Part shown: positions 53,907 through 63,182 of the stretch, one piece after another
How the letters are laid out: the number at the start of each line of letters is the position of its first letter
Position numbering within the stretch: the stretch's first letter is position 1
Assembly (NCBI GenBank): GCA_025175895.1
Contig: CM045991.1
Location: forward strand, 83,315,174-83,379,173
Direction of reading: 5' to 3'
Length of the DNA stretch: 64,000 nucleotides
Origin: Wurfbainia villosa
Taxonomy: Eukaryota; Streptophyta; Magnoliopsida; Zingiberales; Zingiberaceae
Notes under the pieces: generated by a model
The model's database searches: none
What the model was told of the DNA's origin: nothing
What the model saw: only the letters and a program-made list of their open reading frames with translations
Position numbers and translations under genes: made by a program

Positions 53907-55699
53907 ATCTCCCCCTTTTTATGTTTGACAATACCTTTAAGTTATGCTAACAATAACTCAACTTAACTTTTCTTATGCCAAGGTATAATGAAGGTTTACT
54001 TAACTTAAACCCTCACTTCTCCCCCTTTGACATACATCAAAAAGCCTACTAAGGTTTTCAATGTCTCATCTCCCAAAAAGATCGTACATTCTCCCCCTTG
54101 GTCCAAAATAATCTAGGATGTCTTTACTCTTCATAGTGATAAGTCTCATATCACTAAATGAGAGGCAATCAACAATGAAGGTTTACCTAACTCTCACTTC
54201 TCCCCCTTTGTAATCAAAGGTTATCCATTATACCAAGATGGACAAAACTTCCCCTAAATGTCTGTTCCCCCTTGACCATTGGACCAACAAGGTCTTTGGA
54301 GAGTTCCTATGCCTATAGGAAATCTAAACCATCGAAAATAAGGGTAAAAGTTCAAACTTGAACTTTAATCTCTCTTAAAATCTGACACTCCACCCTAACT
54401 CACACTCCTAATCATTTTCAATGATTATTTCACTCTTCTAATACTTTCTAAAATATATCATAGGATTAGGAGACGTTAGGGTAGCCTAAAATTACTGAGA
54501 ACTAGCTAAACAAACCTTGTTCAACAAATATCGAGCGTGACGATTGGTGAAATCGAGAAACGATCCATTTGCACTCTGATTGATTTGACTAACCTAGCGA
54601 TCATTGGTTTATGCAAAATGCAGAAATTAGGTTTCATATTCAAATTTTAAAAATTCATAAGTAATTATACATAATTTAAAAAATCATAAAAATTCATACA
54701 TACATTACTTATATGAAATATAATGGATGAAAAATAGTTTTTTAAAATAAAATATCTATTATTTTAAAGAATTGATACAAAGTTCAAAAGTATCAAAAAT
54801 TTTCAATGTTTTGTCTAACTTTGTGTCAACTTGTTCAATGGTGATTGCTATCAAAAGATAGACTTCACCAAGATTTTTCAAAATGATTTTGAAATAGTTT
54901 TCAAATCTTATATTGAATTATGTTCTATGGGCTAAATGCACATGACTTGTACATTAGCTTTCTCCATGATTCATCCATTGATTTATAATGAGTTTGAGTT
55001 CATTTGATGCAACATCTATGCACCTTAAACTTAACTCATTTTCCTAATATCTCACAAATGTCTAGGGAGTATCAATACACACATATGTCAATTTAATATT
55101 TTTGTTCTTCCTTATCTAAGGGTTTATGTATTTTATCTAGGCAGCCCTATTTGATTCGACTTCAAATCATGTCATTATCCTTAATTTCATTTTAATTATC
55201 CTAAATATACGAATGATAATCATGACATAAAAATATGCATAATTTAAAATATATTTCAATAATCATGATATCATGGCATGATATAAATAACCTAAATATT
55301 ATTATGATATTTTAAATAATTAATATGAGCATGATGTCATGTCATGATATATGACAAATAAAGCATGACAATTAAAATATAAAGGTATAAGAATACTTAT
55401 ATTTCAAGCTTAATTACCATTTACTAGGATTAAACCTCATTTTTCCATAATAAATTAATTTTTCAAGTGTGACAAAAATCTAAGATGACACACCATTGAC
55501 TCTAATCTATCTTGTGCCAATTTTGACTGACTTTTCAAGCTTCTCAAATTTTATTGTCACATCCTAAAATCTTTTAGGATATATTTCTAATTTCATTTTA
55601 AAAGTATTAAAATACTTCAAAAATGACATAAAATGCTGCCTTTACCATGGTTAGGTTAACTACCTATCTATTCAAGGTTGACACACCCTAAACCCATCT
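53907..55699 (-). other. D non-coding 3' region with repeated polypurine tracts
   Basis: No protein. On the minus strand, AGGGGGAG-type tracts are near 53907, 54018, 54088 and 54199, with a weaker one near 54266. From 54400 on it is AT-rich. Confidence 0.75.
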
Positions 55700-56219
55700 A
55701 GCGTGAAGGTATCACACTCCTAGGAGCCCAATACATATTGGAGCTCCTTGAGTTAACAAGGTAATACTAGGAATGACTTCCCTAGCTACCTTCTTAATGA
55801 CCCTCCTAACTTTTGAAGCCTTGGTCATTTTGGTATTTTTAAGGTTAATCCTAGGGATAACTTCCCTTGTAACATTGTTAGTTACTTTCCTAGGTTTCTT
55901 TGAAACCTTAGCCACTAGACATCTACTATGGTCAACTATAGGGATGACTTCCCTAGTAACCTTGGCTTTCCTAGACCTAGAGCTTGTTCCATAGTTAAAT
56001 GAAACATTGTGGTAGGTTGACATAACCTCAATGGACTTAGGCCCAAACCTCCCTTGCTCTTAGACGACTCTTGCCTCCTAAAACCTAGATTTTGATCATT
56101 TGACCATTTAATTAAACTTTCCATCTTTCTAATGGTCTTTTCTATTTTCTCAAGTTTTGACCTTAAAACTTGATTTTCTTTTTCCAATCTCCCAATTTTT
56201 GAATTTTCATTCACCTTAT
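55700..56219 (-). pseudogene. D gag C-terminal part
   Basis: A coiled coil (GRLEKENQVLRSKLEKIEKT, 56195-56120) then a Lys-rich stretch. After a frameshift near 56050 it continues as the 56023-55712 frame with three REVIP repeats (TREVIPIVDH, TREVIPRIN, AREVIPSI) about 30 residues apart. The end is out of frame, near 55712. The longer ORF to 56343 runs into E and is not real there. No protease follows. Confidence 0.7.
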
Positions 56220-57309
56220 TGTTAGTAATATATGAGAGATGTCCTAAGCCAATCGCCTTATGTTTGAACCATTTATATGATAAATAAGGATTCACTATTT
56301 GAGTATACATGCTTACATGTATTTGATTAAACCTTAAACTCATTTACTGAATGTCCACGATACGATTCACAGCATGAGAGAATTTGTGATTGGATCACAA
56401 CTAGTGAGTATCTCTACATGTGTAATTGTGATGTATCGGAATTATCCCTGGTCGATGAATTGATGGATTTGGACACCATCAATTCTATCTAGACTAGCAC
56501 GAGGTATACTCCTTGGTGTATCCAAGCAGCTTATTCTCACTAGCTGGAGACATTGTGATGTCTAGAGTTAATCGTGGATGCTAGTTACGGTAACTAGTTC
56601 ATTGGAGTGACCAACCGTAAGACTTCATATGGTTCTCTGCATATATAGATATGTCAATGAAGTTCTTACTGCAGCTCAAGAGAGATGTTCCTTTGACTTG
56701 CGGTATTTAAATCATCTTGATCATGAAGACCTATGCTTTGACATCTTAAGCAAGCATCTCTGAGGCGATGTGGACCCGGGATGATTGGGCATAAGTCAAA
56801 GTGATCGAAGGTGTTTGAATAGCCTATAAAGGATTCACCACTCCTTGCGAGGAGATGTATACCCATGGCCTCTCGTCGAATTGTTACTAAAGTCTTTGGC
56901 CAAAGCATTACATGTTTAGAGTAAGGTACTCTTGGATACATGTGCAGTAACTAGAATCCGTAGGATGAGAAAATGATACTTGGGCTAGGTGTAACGTAGT
57001 CAACCTAGTGGGGACTGACACTATAGACCATGTCCTGAACCAAGTGGGTATAAAATGAGTGAAAGGAATGGGGCACGATTCATTGTAGCTGCTAAAGGGT
57101 TTCAGAAATAGTTCTGGATCAACCGTTGATCTTTTCGGTTAATTGGGGATCATGATGTACTACTAGGTGCCACTCATGATCGTTTTATAATTAATAGTTA
57201 ATTATAGATGGCCAACATAAACCGAGAACCTATTTGGTCACACACACAACGAGCGTAATCTGAAGGATTTAAAACGAGCTTTAGAATGAGATTCTCAGAC
57301 CGAGAGAAA

Positions 57310-57545
57310 CTAGGTTTGGTTGGACCAAACAAGGAGTTAGCATGAAATCATTTCAGTCGCAATGGAAGCGTGGATGGGCCGTGTCTTATGAAGACATGAT
57401 GGATGAACCAAATTGGTTTGGTTCTAATCCAATGGTGGAGAATAAACCAAATGGGTTTGGTTTATTTTAAACGAATGAACCAAAAGTTGGTTCGGTTTGT
57501 TTTAACTTAAAATAGACCAAATCGATTTGGTTTATTTTAATTTAA
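57310..57545. repeat. ACCAAA/TTTGGT inverted-repeat cluster
   Basis: Four successive stems: TTTGGTTGGACCAAA near 57316, an imperfect one near 57408, TAAACCAAA...TTTGGTTTA near 57444, and the perfect ACCAAATCGATTTGGT near 57515. F LTRs have the equivalent at about 23975-24210 and 30945-31165. They lie 60-300 bp upstream of the TATA box. Confidence 0.75.
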
Positions 57546-57608
57546 ATTAATGGAGCGGGTTAACGGGTTTTGTTTATGAACTAATAACCATTAGGAGAAT
57601 TTGTTCTC

Positions 57609-57615
57609 TATAAAA
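57609..57615 (+). promoter_or_regulatory. TATA box in E 5' LTR
   Basis: TATAAAA after the inverted-repeat cluster. Likely promoter of the E transcript. Confidence 0.65.
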
Positions 57616-58139
57616 TAGGGCTCAAGGGTTTAATGAGATACCTAATCCAAAGTTCCCGCCCCTCTCCATCCTTTCCTCTTGTGGTCGGCACCCAAACCCT
57701 AGCCGCCGCCCGCCTCTTGTGCCGCCGTCCAAGTTGTTGCCGGCATCCAAGCTTCAGCTGGTGATCCTCCGGATTGTGATCTTCTCTCGATCACATCATC
57801 TTTGACACGAGGAGAGTGACTCGTACGAAGACGAGGCTCATGACTTGGTGAAGTCATCCCGAAGATACTTGGCGTGGACATGGATAGAGGCGATTCTAGT
57901 GAGGGTTGCTCCGGTTGATGTCGTTCCCGCTACACGTGATACGTCAGGTATACGTAGAATAAATTTCCTTTTATTGTAAAATTTGAAACTACGGTTATGT
58001 CTACACATGTTATACTAGGCATGCGTGTGGTGTGTGTGATGTAATAAATTAGATTTATTGATTTTTATTTATTCCGCTGCACACATGTTTACGAAACATG
58101 TTTGAATACACACTTGCCGCGGTGCCGGAAACCCAACAG

Positions 58140-58153
58140 TGGTATCAGAGCCC
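58140..58153 (+). promoter_or_regulatory. Primer binding site of E
   Basis: TGGTATCAGAGCCC, the initiator-Met tRNA primer site, one base after the LTR. Confidence 0.92.
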
Positions 58154-59433
58154 AGGTTGTGTTTTGACATAATCGTAAAATTATTTTGCGATAGTCGTAA
58201 TTGTATTTATGGAAATTTTCTACTTTTGGAAAGTTAGAAGTATTTATGGAAATTTTTAATTTTTGAAAGTCTAGAAGTATTTATGGAAATCTTCTACTTT
58301 TGGAAAGTTAGAAGTATTTATGAAAATTAACATTTTTCATAAATAAAATATTTGATTAGATTTGGAAATTTGTGTCCTAATTTAATCATGATTTGATTTG
58401 GGAAATCAAATCTTAAATATATTTTATTTCCATAAATAGTTTTGACAATTTAGAAAATTTGTTTCCTAAATTAAATTTGACTTTCCTTAATCAACACTTT
58501 CCACAAATAAAATATGTGATTAGATTTGGAAATTTGTTTCCTAATTTAATCATGATTTGATTTGAAGAATCAAATCTCAAACATATTTTATTTCCATAAA
58601 TAGTTATGACATATAAGGAAATTTTGTACATGCCATAATTGTATGTCATGTAATTACATTAGATGCATATCATTATGCCATGCGTGTCGTGACATGTAGA
58701 TGTATGTCATGTATGTCATGCCATGTAGATAATAGTTATTTGCATGCAAAGAGGATGAGACATAAAACCCTTACTCAATATTAAAGCCTACACCTTCCAT
58801 TAATATGGTTAGAACCAGAGTTCTGTTTCTTGTTTGGGTTGTTGGACTCTCTCCAAGCCCGGCTCAAACCTGAACATGTTCAAACCATGGAATAGTTTAA
58901 TACTAATATGGTAAGAGTCAGAGGTCAATCGTTAGCTTTGGTTGTTGGACTCTCTCCAAGCCGAGCTAATTTGTTGAATGCGCTCTAACCATATTAAAAC
59001 TATTTCTCGATTAATGGGTTGGCTTTAACCTGAAGCATCAGCTTGTTGGACTCTCTCCAAGGTCGATGTGAAGGGAGGTGAAGTTGGGTGCTATGCATAT
59101 GATGCATACTTGTTAATGAGTTAACAACCCGATGTATGTGTGAACATTCAATTAGTTGATAGCACATTGTGATAGTTGCATATATGTGATATGCAATCAG
59201 TATATTTGATACCTACCATCGTAGCTATGAATGACTTGTTGGACTCTCTCTAAGGTTGTTCATATCTATGATGGATATCAGCCCATTCGGAGATGGACCT
59301 ACGATCTCTCGAAGTGATTTTGGGGTTTTTTGAAATTCGAAAAATGAATGGGATTTGTAAATGTATGTGGATGCATTTTAAATCATCTTTCTCATATATG
59401 ATCGATTTGTATTTCTAAGTTAATCGATTTATC
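58154..59433 (+). other. E leader with 37-bp repeats and hairpin repeats
   Basis: Non-coding. A 37-bp repeat has GTATTTATGG at 58203, 58240 and 58277, with a mutated fourth copy at 58314. An ATGTCATG-rich stretch is at 58625-58735. Four copies of TTGTTGGACTCTCTCCAAG (58839, 58942, 59043, 59236) each form a TTGGA...TCCAA stem. Shared with F. The position between primer site and gag is where packaging and dimer signals of retroelements usually lie. Confidence 0.75.
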
Positions 59434-60043
59434 GTGATGTCTTTGAATTTGCGCTCTATTTTGAATTTAAATAAATTGACTGGGCTGATTTTCTTGGACT
59501 GGCTTAGAAGCTTGAGAATTGTTCTCAAGGTGGAAAAGCTTACGAATGTCCTCGAAGCACCTCTTCTCACCCATCATAGTGACGATGCAACTCCGGACCA
59601 ATTGTTGGCCTATTATAAACATGTGATTGATTTTGAACTAGTGAGTTGCATAATGCTAGCCGCGATGGTACCCGAGCTGTGGAAGCAGCATGAGCATATG
59701 GATGCTCATACCTTAGTCTTTCATCTTTATGAGTTGTTTGATGAGCAAGTGAGATTCGAAAAGTTCGAAGTCTCCAAGCTCCTCTTCACCTCTGAGATGC
59801 AAGAAGGTTCATCTGTGGTACTTCTCAACATGTTGAAGACTGTGGAGCCTTCTAAGAAGCATGAGTAGGGGACAATGTTATTAGTTGATTCCTCAAAGAA
59901 AGGTTCTAAGAGGGAGTCAAAGGAACAGCAGAAGGGGAAGAAGAAAAAGGCTAAAAAAGACAGAGCTAGCTCAAAAGGGCACTTGCCATCATTATGGCAA
60001 GGAGGGTCATTAGCGAAGAAATTGCAAGATTTATCTTGAGTCC
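59434..60043 (+). pseudogene. E gag
   Basis: Frame 59434-59868 (144 residues): LNKLTGLIFLDWLRSLRIVL near residue 12 (the common copia gag N-terminal motif), then LAYYKHVIDFELVSCIMLA and LFDEQVRFEKFEVSKLLF. It ends at a TAG after SKKHE. Beyond it, Lys-rich codons and a Cys/His knuckle remnant (TCHHYGKEGHW...C, in another frame, near 59985-60025) lead into pol. At about 200 codons in total it is shorter than a normal copia gag, so a central piece appears to be missing. Confidence 0.75.
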
Positions 60044-61456
60044 GTGAAGAAGAATAAGGCATCAGATGCTCCATCTTCTTCAGATATCTTCGTTATTGAT
60101 TGTCATTCTATTTCCTCAGACACTTGGGTATTGGATACTGGGTGTGGCTCACATATATGTAATGACATACATGGGCTAAGGAATAGAAGAAGACTCGTTA
60201 AGGGAGAGTTAAATTTATGTGTTGGGAATGGAGCAAAGGTTGCTGCACTCGCCATCGGAATGTATTTATTGAAACTCCCTACAGGACTTGTCTTAGAACT
60301 AGACAATTGCTTTTATATTCCTTCGTTGATAAAGAACATCATTTCTATTTCTTGTTTAAATAGAAATGGGTACCATTTAACTTTTAGTAACAATCATTGT
60401 TACATAACTTTGAATGGTGCTCTTTATGGGACTAGAACTTTAAGCAATGGTATTTATACATTGGACATATCCAGTGACATTTTCAATATCGAAGCGAGCA
60501 ATAAGCGTGCTCGAAAAGATAATCAATTAGACTCCTACATGTGGCATTGTTGTCTTGGCCATGTGAGCAAGAAATACATGTCCGAATTACACCGATGTGG
60601 AATTCTGAAATCATTTGAATTGGATTCATACGATACATGCGAATCATGCTTAAAAGGCAAGATGACTAAGTTATCTTTTACAGGAAAAGGTGAACGAGTG
60701 GGAGAGTTGCTAAGTCTAATACATACTGATGTATGTGGACCTATGTCAACTCAAGCTATGGGAGGCTATAGCTACTTCATTACCTTCACCGATGATCACT
60801 TACGGTTTGGGTATGTGTTCTTGATGAAACACAAGTCTGAAGCCTTTGAAAGGTTCAAAGAATTCAGAAATGAAGTAGAGAAACAACATGACAAAAGTAT
60901 TAAAATACTTCGATCAGATCGAGGTGGTGAATACTTAAGTCAAGAGTTTCTAGATTATCTAAGAGACAATGGTCTATTGTCTCAATGGACTCCGCCATAT
61001 ACACCACAACATAATGGTGTATCTGAGAGGCGTAACCGGACCTTGTTGGACATGGTCAGGTCAATGATGAATCATGCGAATCTTCCCAAGTCCTTTTGGG
61101 GCTATGCACTTCAGATAGCTGTTTACTTGTTAAACAGAATGTCAACCAAGGTAATCTCTACTACTCCATATGAGATATGGAATAGTAAGAAACCTCATGT
61201 ATCTTACTTGAAGATATGGGGTTGTCCTGCTTATGTGAAGCGGACTGTATCAGACAAATTGGATGCTAAGTCTAATAAATGTCTATTTATTGGATACCCT
61301 AAGGAAATAAGGGGTTACCAATTCTATCATCTTGTGGAACAAAAGGTGTTTGTTTCAAGGCATGCTGTATTTCTAGAGAAAGAGTTTCTCTTGCAAGAAA
61401 ATAGTGGGAGTGTGGTCGAGCTTGAGGAGGCTCAAAAAAACTCAAATAGACATTGA
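60044..61456 (+). CDS. E protease and integrase, long open frame
   Basis: The longest intact retrotransposon frame in the window (470 residues). Aspartic protease SSDTWVLDTGCGSHICND has catalytic DTG at residues 31-33. GNGAKVAALAIGMYLLKLPT and NIISISCLNRNGYHLTF belong to the protease body. The GAG-pre-integrase and zinc domain follow with YMWHCCLGHVSKKY and DTCESCLKGKM near residues 164-205. The integrase core has IHTDVCGPM, FTDDHLRFGYVF and ILRSDRGGEYLSQ holding the D, D and E. The C-terminal region has YEIWNSKKPHVSYLKIWGCP and CLFIGYPKEIRG. It ends out of frame after a seven-A run near 61435. The first Met is inside gag, so the protein would have been part of a polyprotein. Confidence 0.85.
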   Translation: MKKNKASDAPSSSDIFVIDCHSISSDTWVLDTGCGSHICNDIHGLRNRRRLVKGELNLCVGNGAKVAALAIGMYLLKLPTGLVLELDNCFYIPSLIKNIISISCLNRNGYHLTFSNNHCYITLNGALYGTRTLSNGIYTLDISSDIFNIEASNKRARKDNQLDSYMWHCCLGHVSKKYMSELHRCGILKSFELDSYDTCESCLKGKMTKLSFTGKGERVGELLSLIHTDVCGPMSTQAMGGYSYFITFTDDHLRFGYVFLMKHKSEAFERFKEFRNEVEKQHDKSIKILRSDRGGEYLSQEFLDYLRDNGLLSQWTPPYTPQHNGVSERRNRTLLDMVRSMMNHANLPKSFWGYALQIAVYLLNRMSTKVISTTPYEIWNSKKPHVSYLKIWGCPAYVKRTVSDKLDAKSNKCLFIGYPKEIRGYQFYHLVEQKVFVSRHAVFLEKEFLLQENSGSVVELEEAQKNSNRH

Positions 61457-61657
61457 TGAGATACCTGGTGAAGCACAACAGCCAATAACTCATAGTGATG
61501 AGCCATCGGCTGGACCTATTGTGACACCACATATTCATAGATCTGGTAGAACATGTAATATTCCTGAGAGATATGGATTTCTCGTAAGCGAATCGAATGA
61601 CGTACCAGTTATGAAGAAGTTCTGACAAGTTCAGAAAGGGATAAGTGGCTTGAAGCC
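61404..61657 (+). pseudogene. E integrase-RT linker, frameshifted
   Basis: Frame 61404-61625 has LKKTQIDIDEIPGEAQQP, PHIHRSGRTCNIPERYGFLV and SESNDVP, the acidic linker and the start of RT homology. A 25-bp deletion near 61605 (compared with F at 28470-28495) puts the following YEEVLTSSE out of frame. Confidence 0.75.
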
Positions 61658-62479
61658 ATGAATTCGGAAATGGATTCCATGTATGAAAACAAAGTTTGGA
61701 ACTTGGTTGACCCACCTGAAGGCATAAAACCTATAGGGTGCAAGTGGGTTTTCAAGAAGAAAACCGACATGGATGGTAATGTGATTACCTATAAGGCTAG
61801 ACTGGTGGCGAAAGGATATCGTCAAAAGAAAGATGTTGATTATGACGAAACCTATTCGCCTGTTGCTATGCTTAAATTCATTCGGATGCTCCTAGCCATA
61901 ACGACTCATTATGATTATGAGATATGCCAGATGGATGTGAAAATAACTTTCCTTAATGGAAACCTGCTCGAGGATGTGTATATGATACAGCCTGAGGGTT
62001 TCACATCGGTTGATAAAACCAAGGTATGTAAATTGCGACGGTCCATATATGGATCGAAGCAACCATCCAGGAGCTGGAATATCCATTTTGATGAGACAAT
62101 TAAAAAATTTGATTTCTCACAAAATCCAGACGAACCTTGTGTGTACAAGAAGGTTAGTGGGAGTGCAGTCATGTTCCTAGTATTGTATGTCGATGACATA
62201 TTACTTATAGGAAATGATGTTTCAGTCTTACAGTCAGTTAAGATTTGGTTGTCCAAGACATTCTCCATGAAAGACTTGGGAGAAGCAACCTACATCCTCT
62301 GGATTAAGATCTATAGAGATAGATCGAAACGGTTGCTTGGTCTTTCGCAGTCTACATATATAGAACGAGTGCTAAAGAGGTTTAGCATGTCAAAATCCAA
62401 GAAAGATTTCCTACCCATCATACATGGGATACACCTTTCGAAGTCTATGTATCCGCGCACAGAAGACGAGAGGATTTGA
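61658..62479 (+). CDS. E reverse transcriptase, open frame
   Basis: Reverse transcriptase, 273 residues. In order: KWVFKKKTDMDGNVITYKAR, LVAKGYRQKKDVDYDETYSP, QMDVKITFLNGNLLEDVYM (first catalytic Asp), YGSKQPSRSWNIHFDET (usual YGLKQ, Leu to Ser), PDEPCVYKKVSG, catalytic MFLVLYVDDILLIGNDV near residues 170-186, and FSMKDLGEATYILWIKIYRD (usual LGIKI, Gly to Trp). It ends at a TGA after a 4-bp deletion near 62475. It begins within the polyprotein, so the Met at 61658 is not a true start. Confidence 0.85.
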   Translation: MNSEMDSMYENKVWNLVDPPEGIKPIGCKWVFKKKTDMDGNVITYKARLVAKGYRQKKDVDYDETYSPVAMLKFIRMLLAITTHYDYEICQMDVKITFLNGNLLEDVYMIQPEGFTSVDKTKVCKLRRSIYGSKQPSRSWNIHFDETIKKFDFSQNPDEPCVYKKVSGSAVMFLVLYVDDILLIGNDVSVLQSVKIWLSKTFSMKDLGEATYILWIKIYRDRSKRLLGLSQSTYIERVLKRFSMSKSKKDFLPIIHGIHLSKSMYPRTEDERI

Positions 62480-63162
62480 GTAAGATTCCCTATGCATCCG
62501 CAATAGGATCTATCATGTATGCTATGTTATGTACGAGGCCCGATGTATCGTATGCTCTGAGTGTCACGAGTAGATACCAGTTTGATCCAGGAATGGATCA
62601 TTGGGCGGCTGTTAAGATGATCCTTAAGTACTTGAGAATAACTAAGGATGTGTTCCTAATATATGGAGAAGGGGACATGGTGATACGTGGGTATAGAGAT
62701 GCCAGCTTCCAGACGGACAAGGATGATTCCAAGTCTCAGTCTGGGTACGTGTTCACCTTGAATGGGGGTGCAGTGAGTTGGAAAAGTTCTAAACAAGATA
62801 CTGTAGTGGATTCTACTACTGAGGCAGAATACATTGCAGCTTCGGAAGCAGCAAAGGAAGCGGTTTTGATCAAGAAGTTCATTTATGAATTTGGTGTGGT
62901 TCCAGCCATTGTTGAAGCAATACTGGTCTACTGCGACAAAAATGGAGCAATTGCACAGGCGAAAGAGCCAAGGTCTCATCAATGATCCAAACATGTGCTT
63001 CGCCGCTATCATCTAATCAGAGAGATCATTAGTAGGAAGGAAATACAAATCGATAAAATCCCCACTGAAAGGAACTTAGCAGATCCTTTGATTAAGGCAT
63101 TACCTCAAAGTAAGTTTGAGGGTCATGTTAGATCCTATGGTATTGGATACCGTAGCGATTGA
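62476..63162 (+). pseudogene. E RNase H and end of pol
   Basis: Frame 62476-62985: PYASAIGSIMYAMLCTRPDV, RGYRDASFQTDKDDSKSQSG (first acidic residues), STTEAEYIAASEAAKEAV, VYCDKNGAIAQAKEPRSH. A TGA at 62983-62985 sits where F keeps CGA (Arg). Then KHVLRRYHLIREIISRKEIQ and LADPLIKALPQSKFEGHVRS follow, ending at TGA 63160-63162, also probably from a Trp codon that F retains. The polypurine tract AAGTGGGAG is at 63172-63180. Confidence 0.82.
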
Positions 63163-63182
63163 CATTAGGCCAAGTGGGAGTT

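Larger units (their letters stand above)
52349..56219 (-). mobile_element. Element D, Sirevirus-like element, apparently gag-only (partial)
   Basis: 3' LTR 52349-53906, polypurine tract 53907-53920, about 1.8 kb of non-coding DNA, then the C-terminal end of gag at 55700-56219, where element E has inserted. The expected TSD in Y is TAAAC (52344-52348). No protease, integrase or RT lies between gag and the 3' LTR, as in element B. The gag N-terminus and 5' LTR lie beyond E and outside the window, so it is not proven that the element lacks pol elsewhere. Confidence 0.8.
56220..58138 (+). repeat. 5' LTR of element E
   Basis: TGTTAGTAATATATGAGAGA...GGAAACCCAACA. Inverted repeats of ACCAAA/TTTGGT at 57310-57545, TATAAAA 57609-57615, GC-rich middle (57650-57740), and a 3' part like F. 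Confidence 0.9.

Noticed and set aside
56220..56343. N-terminal part of the 56343-55936 minus ORF
   Set aside because: That part lies in the E LTR. Gag of D only extends to 56219.
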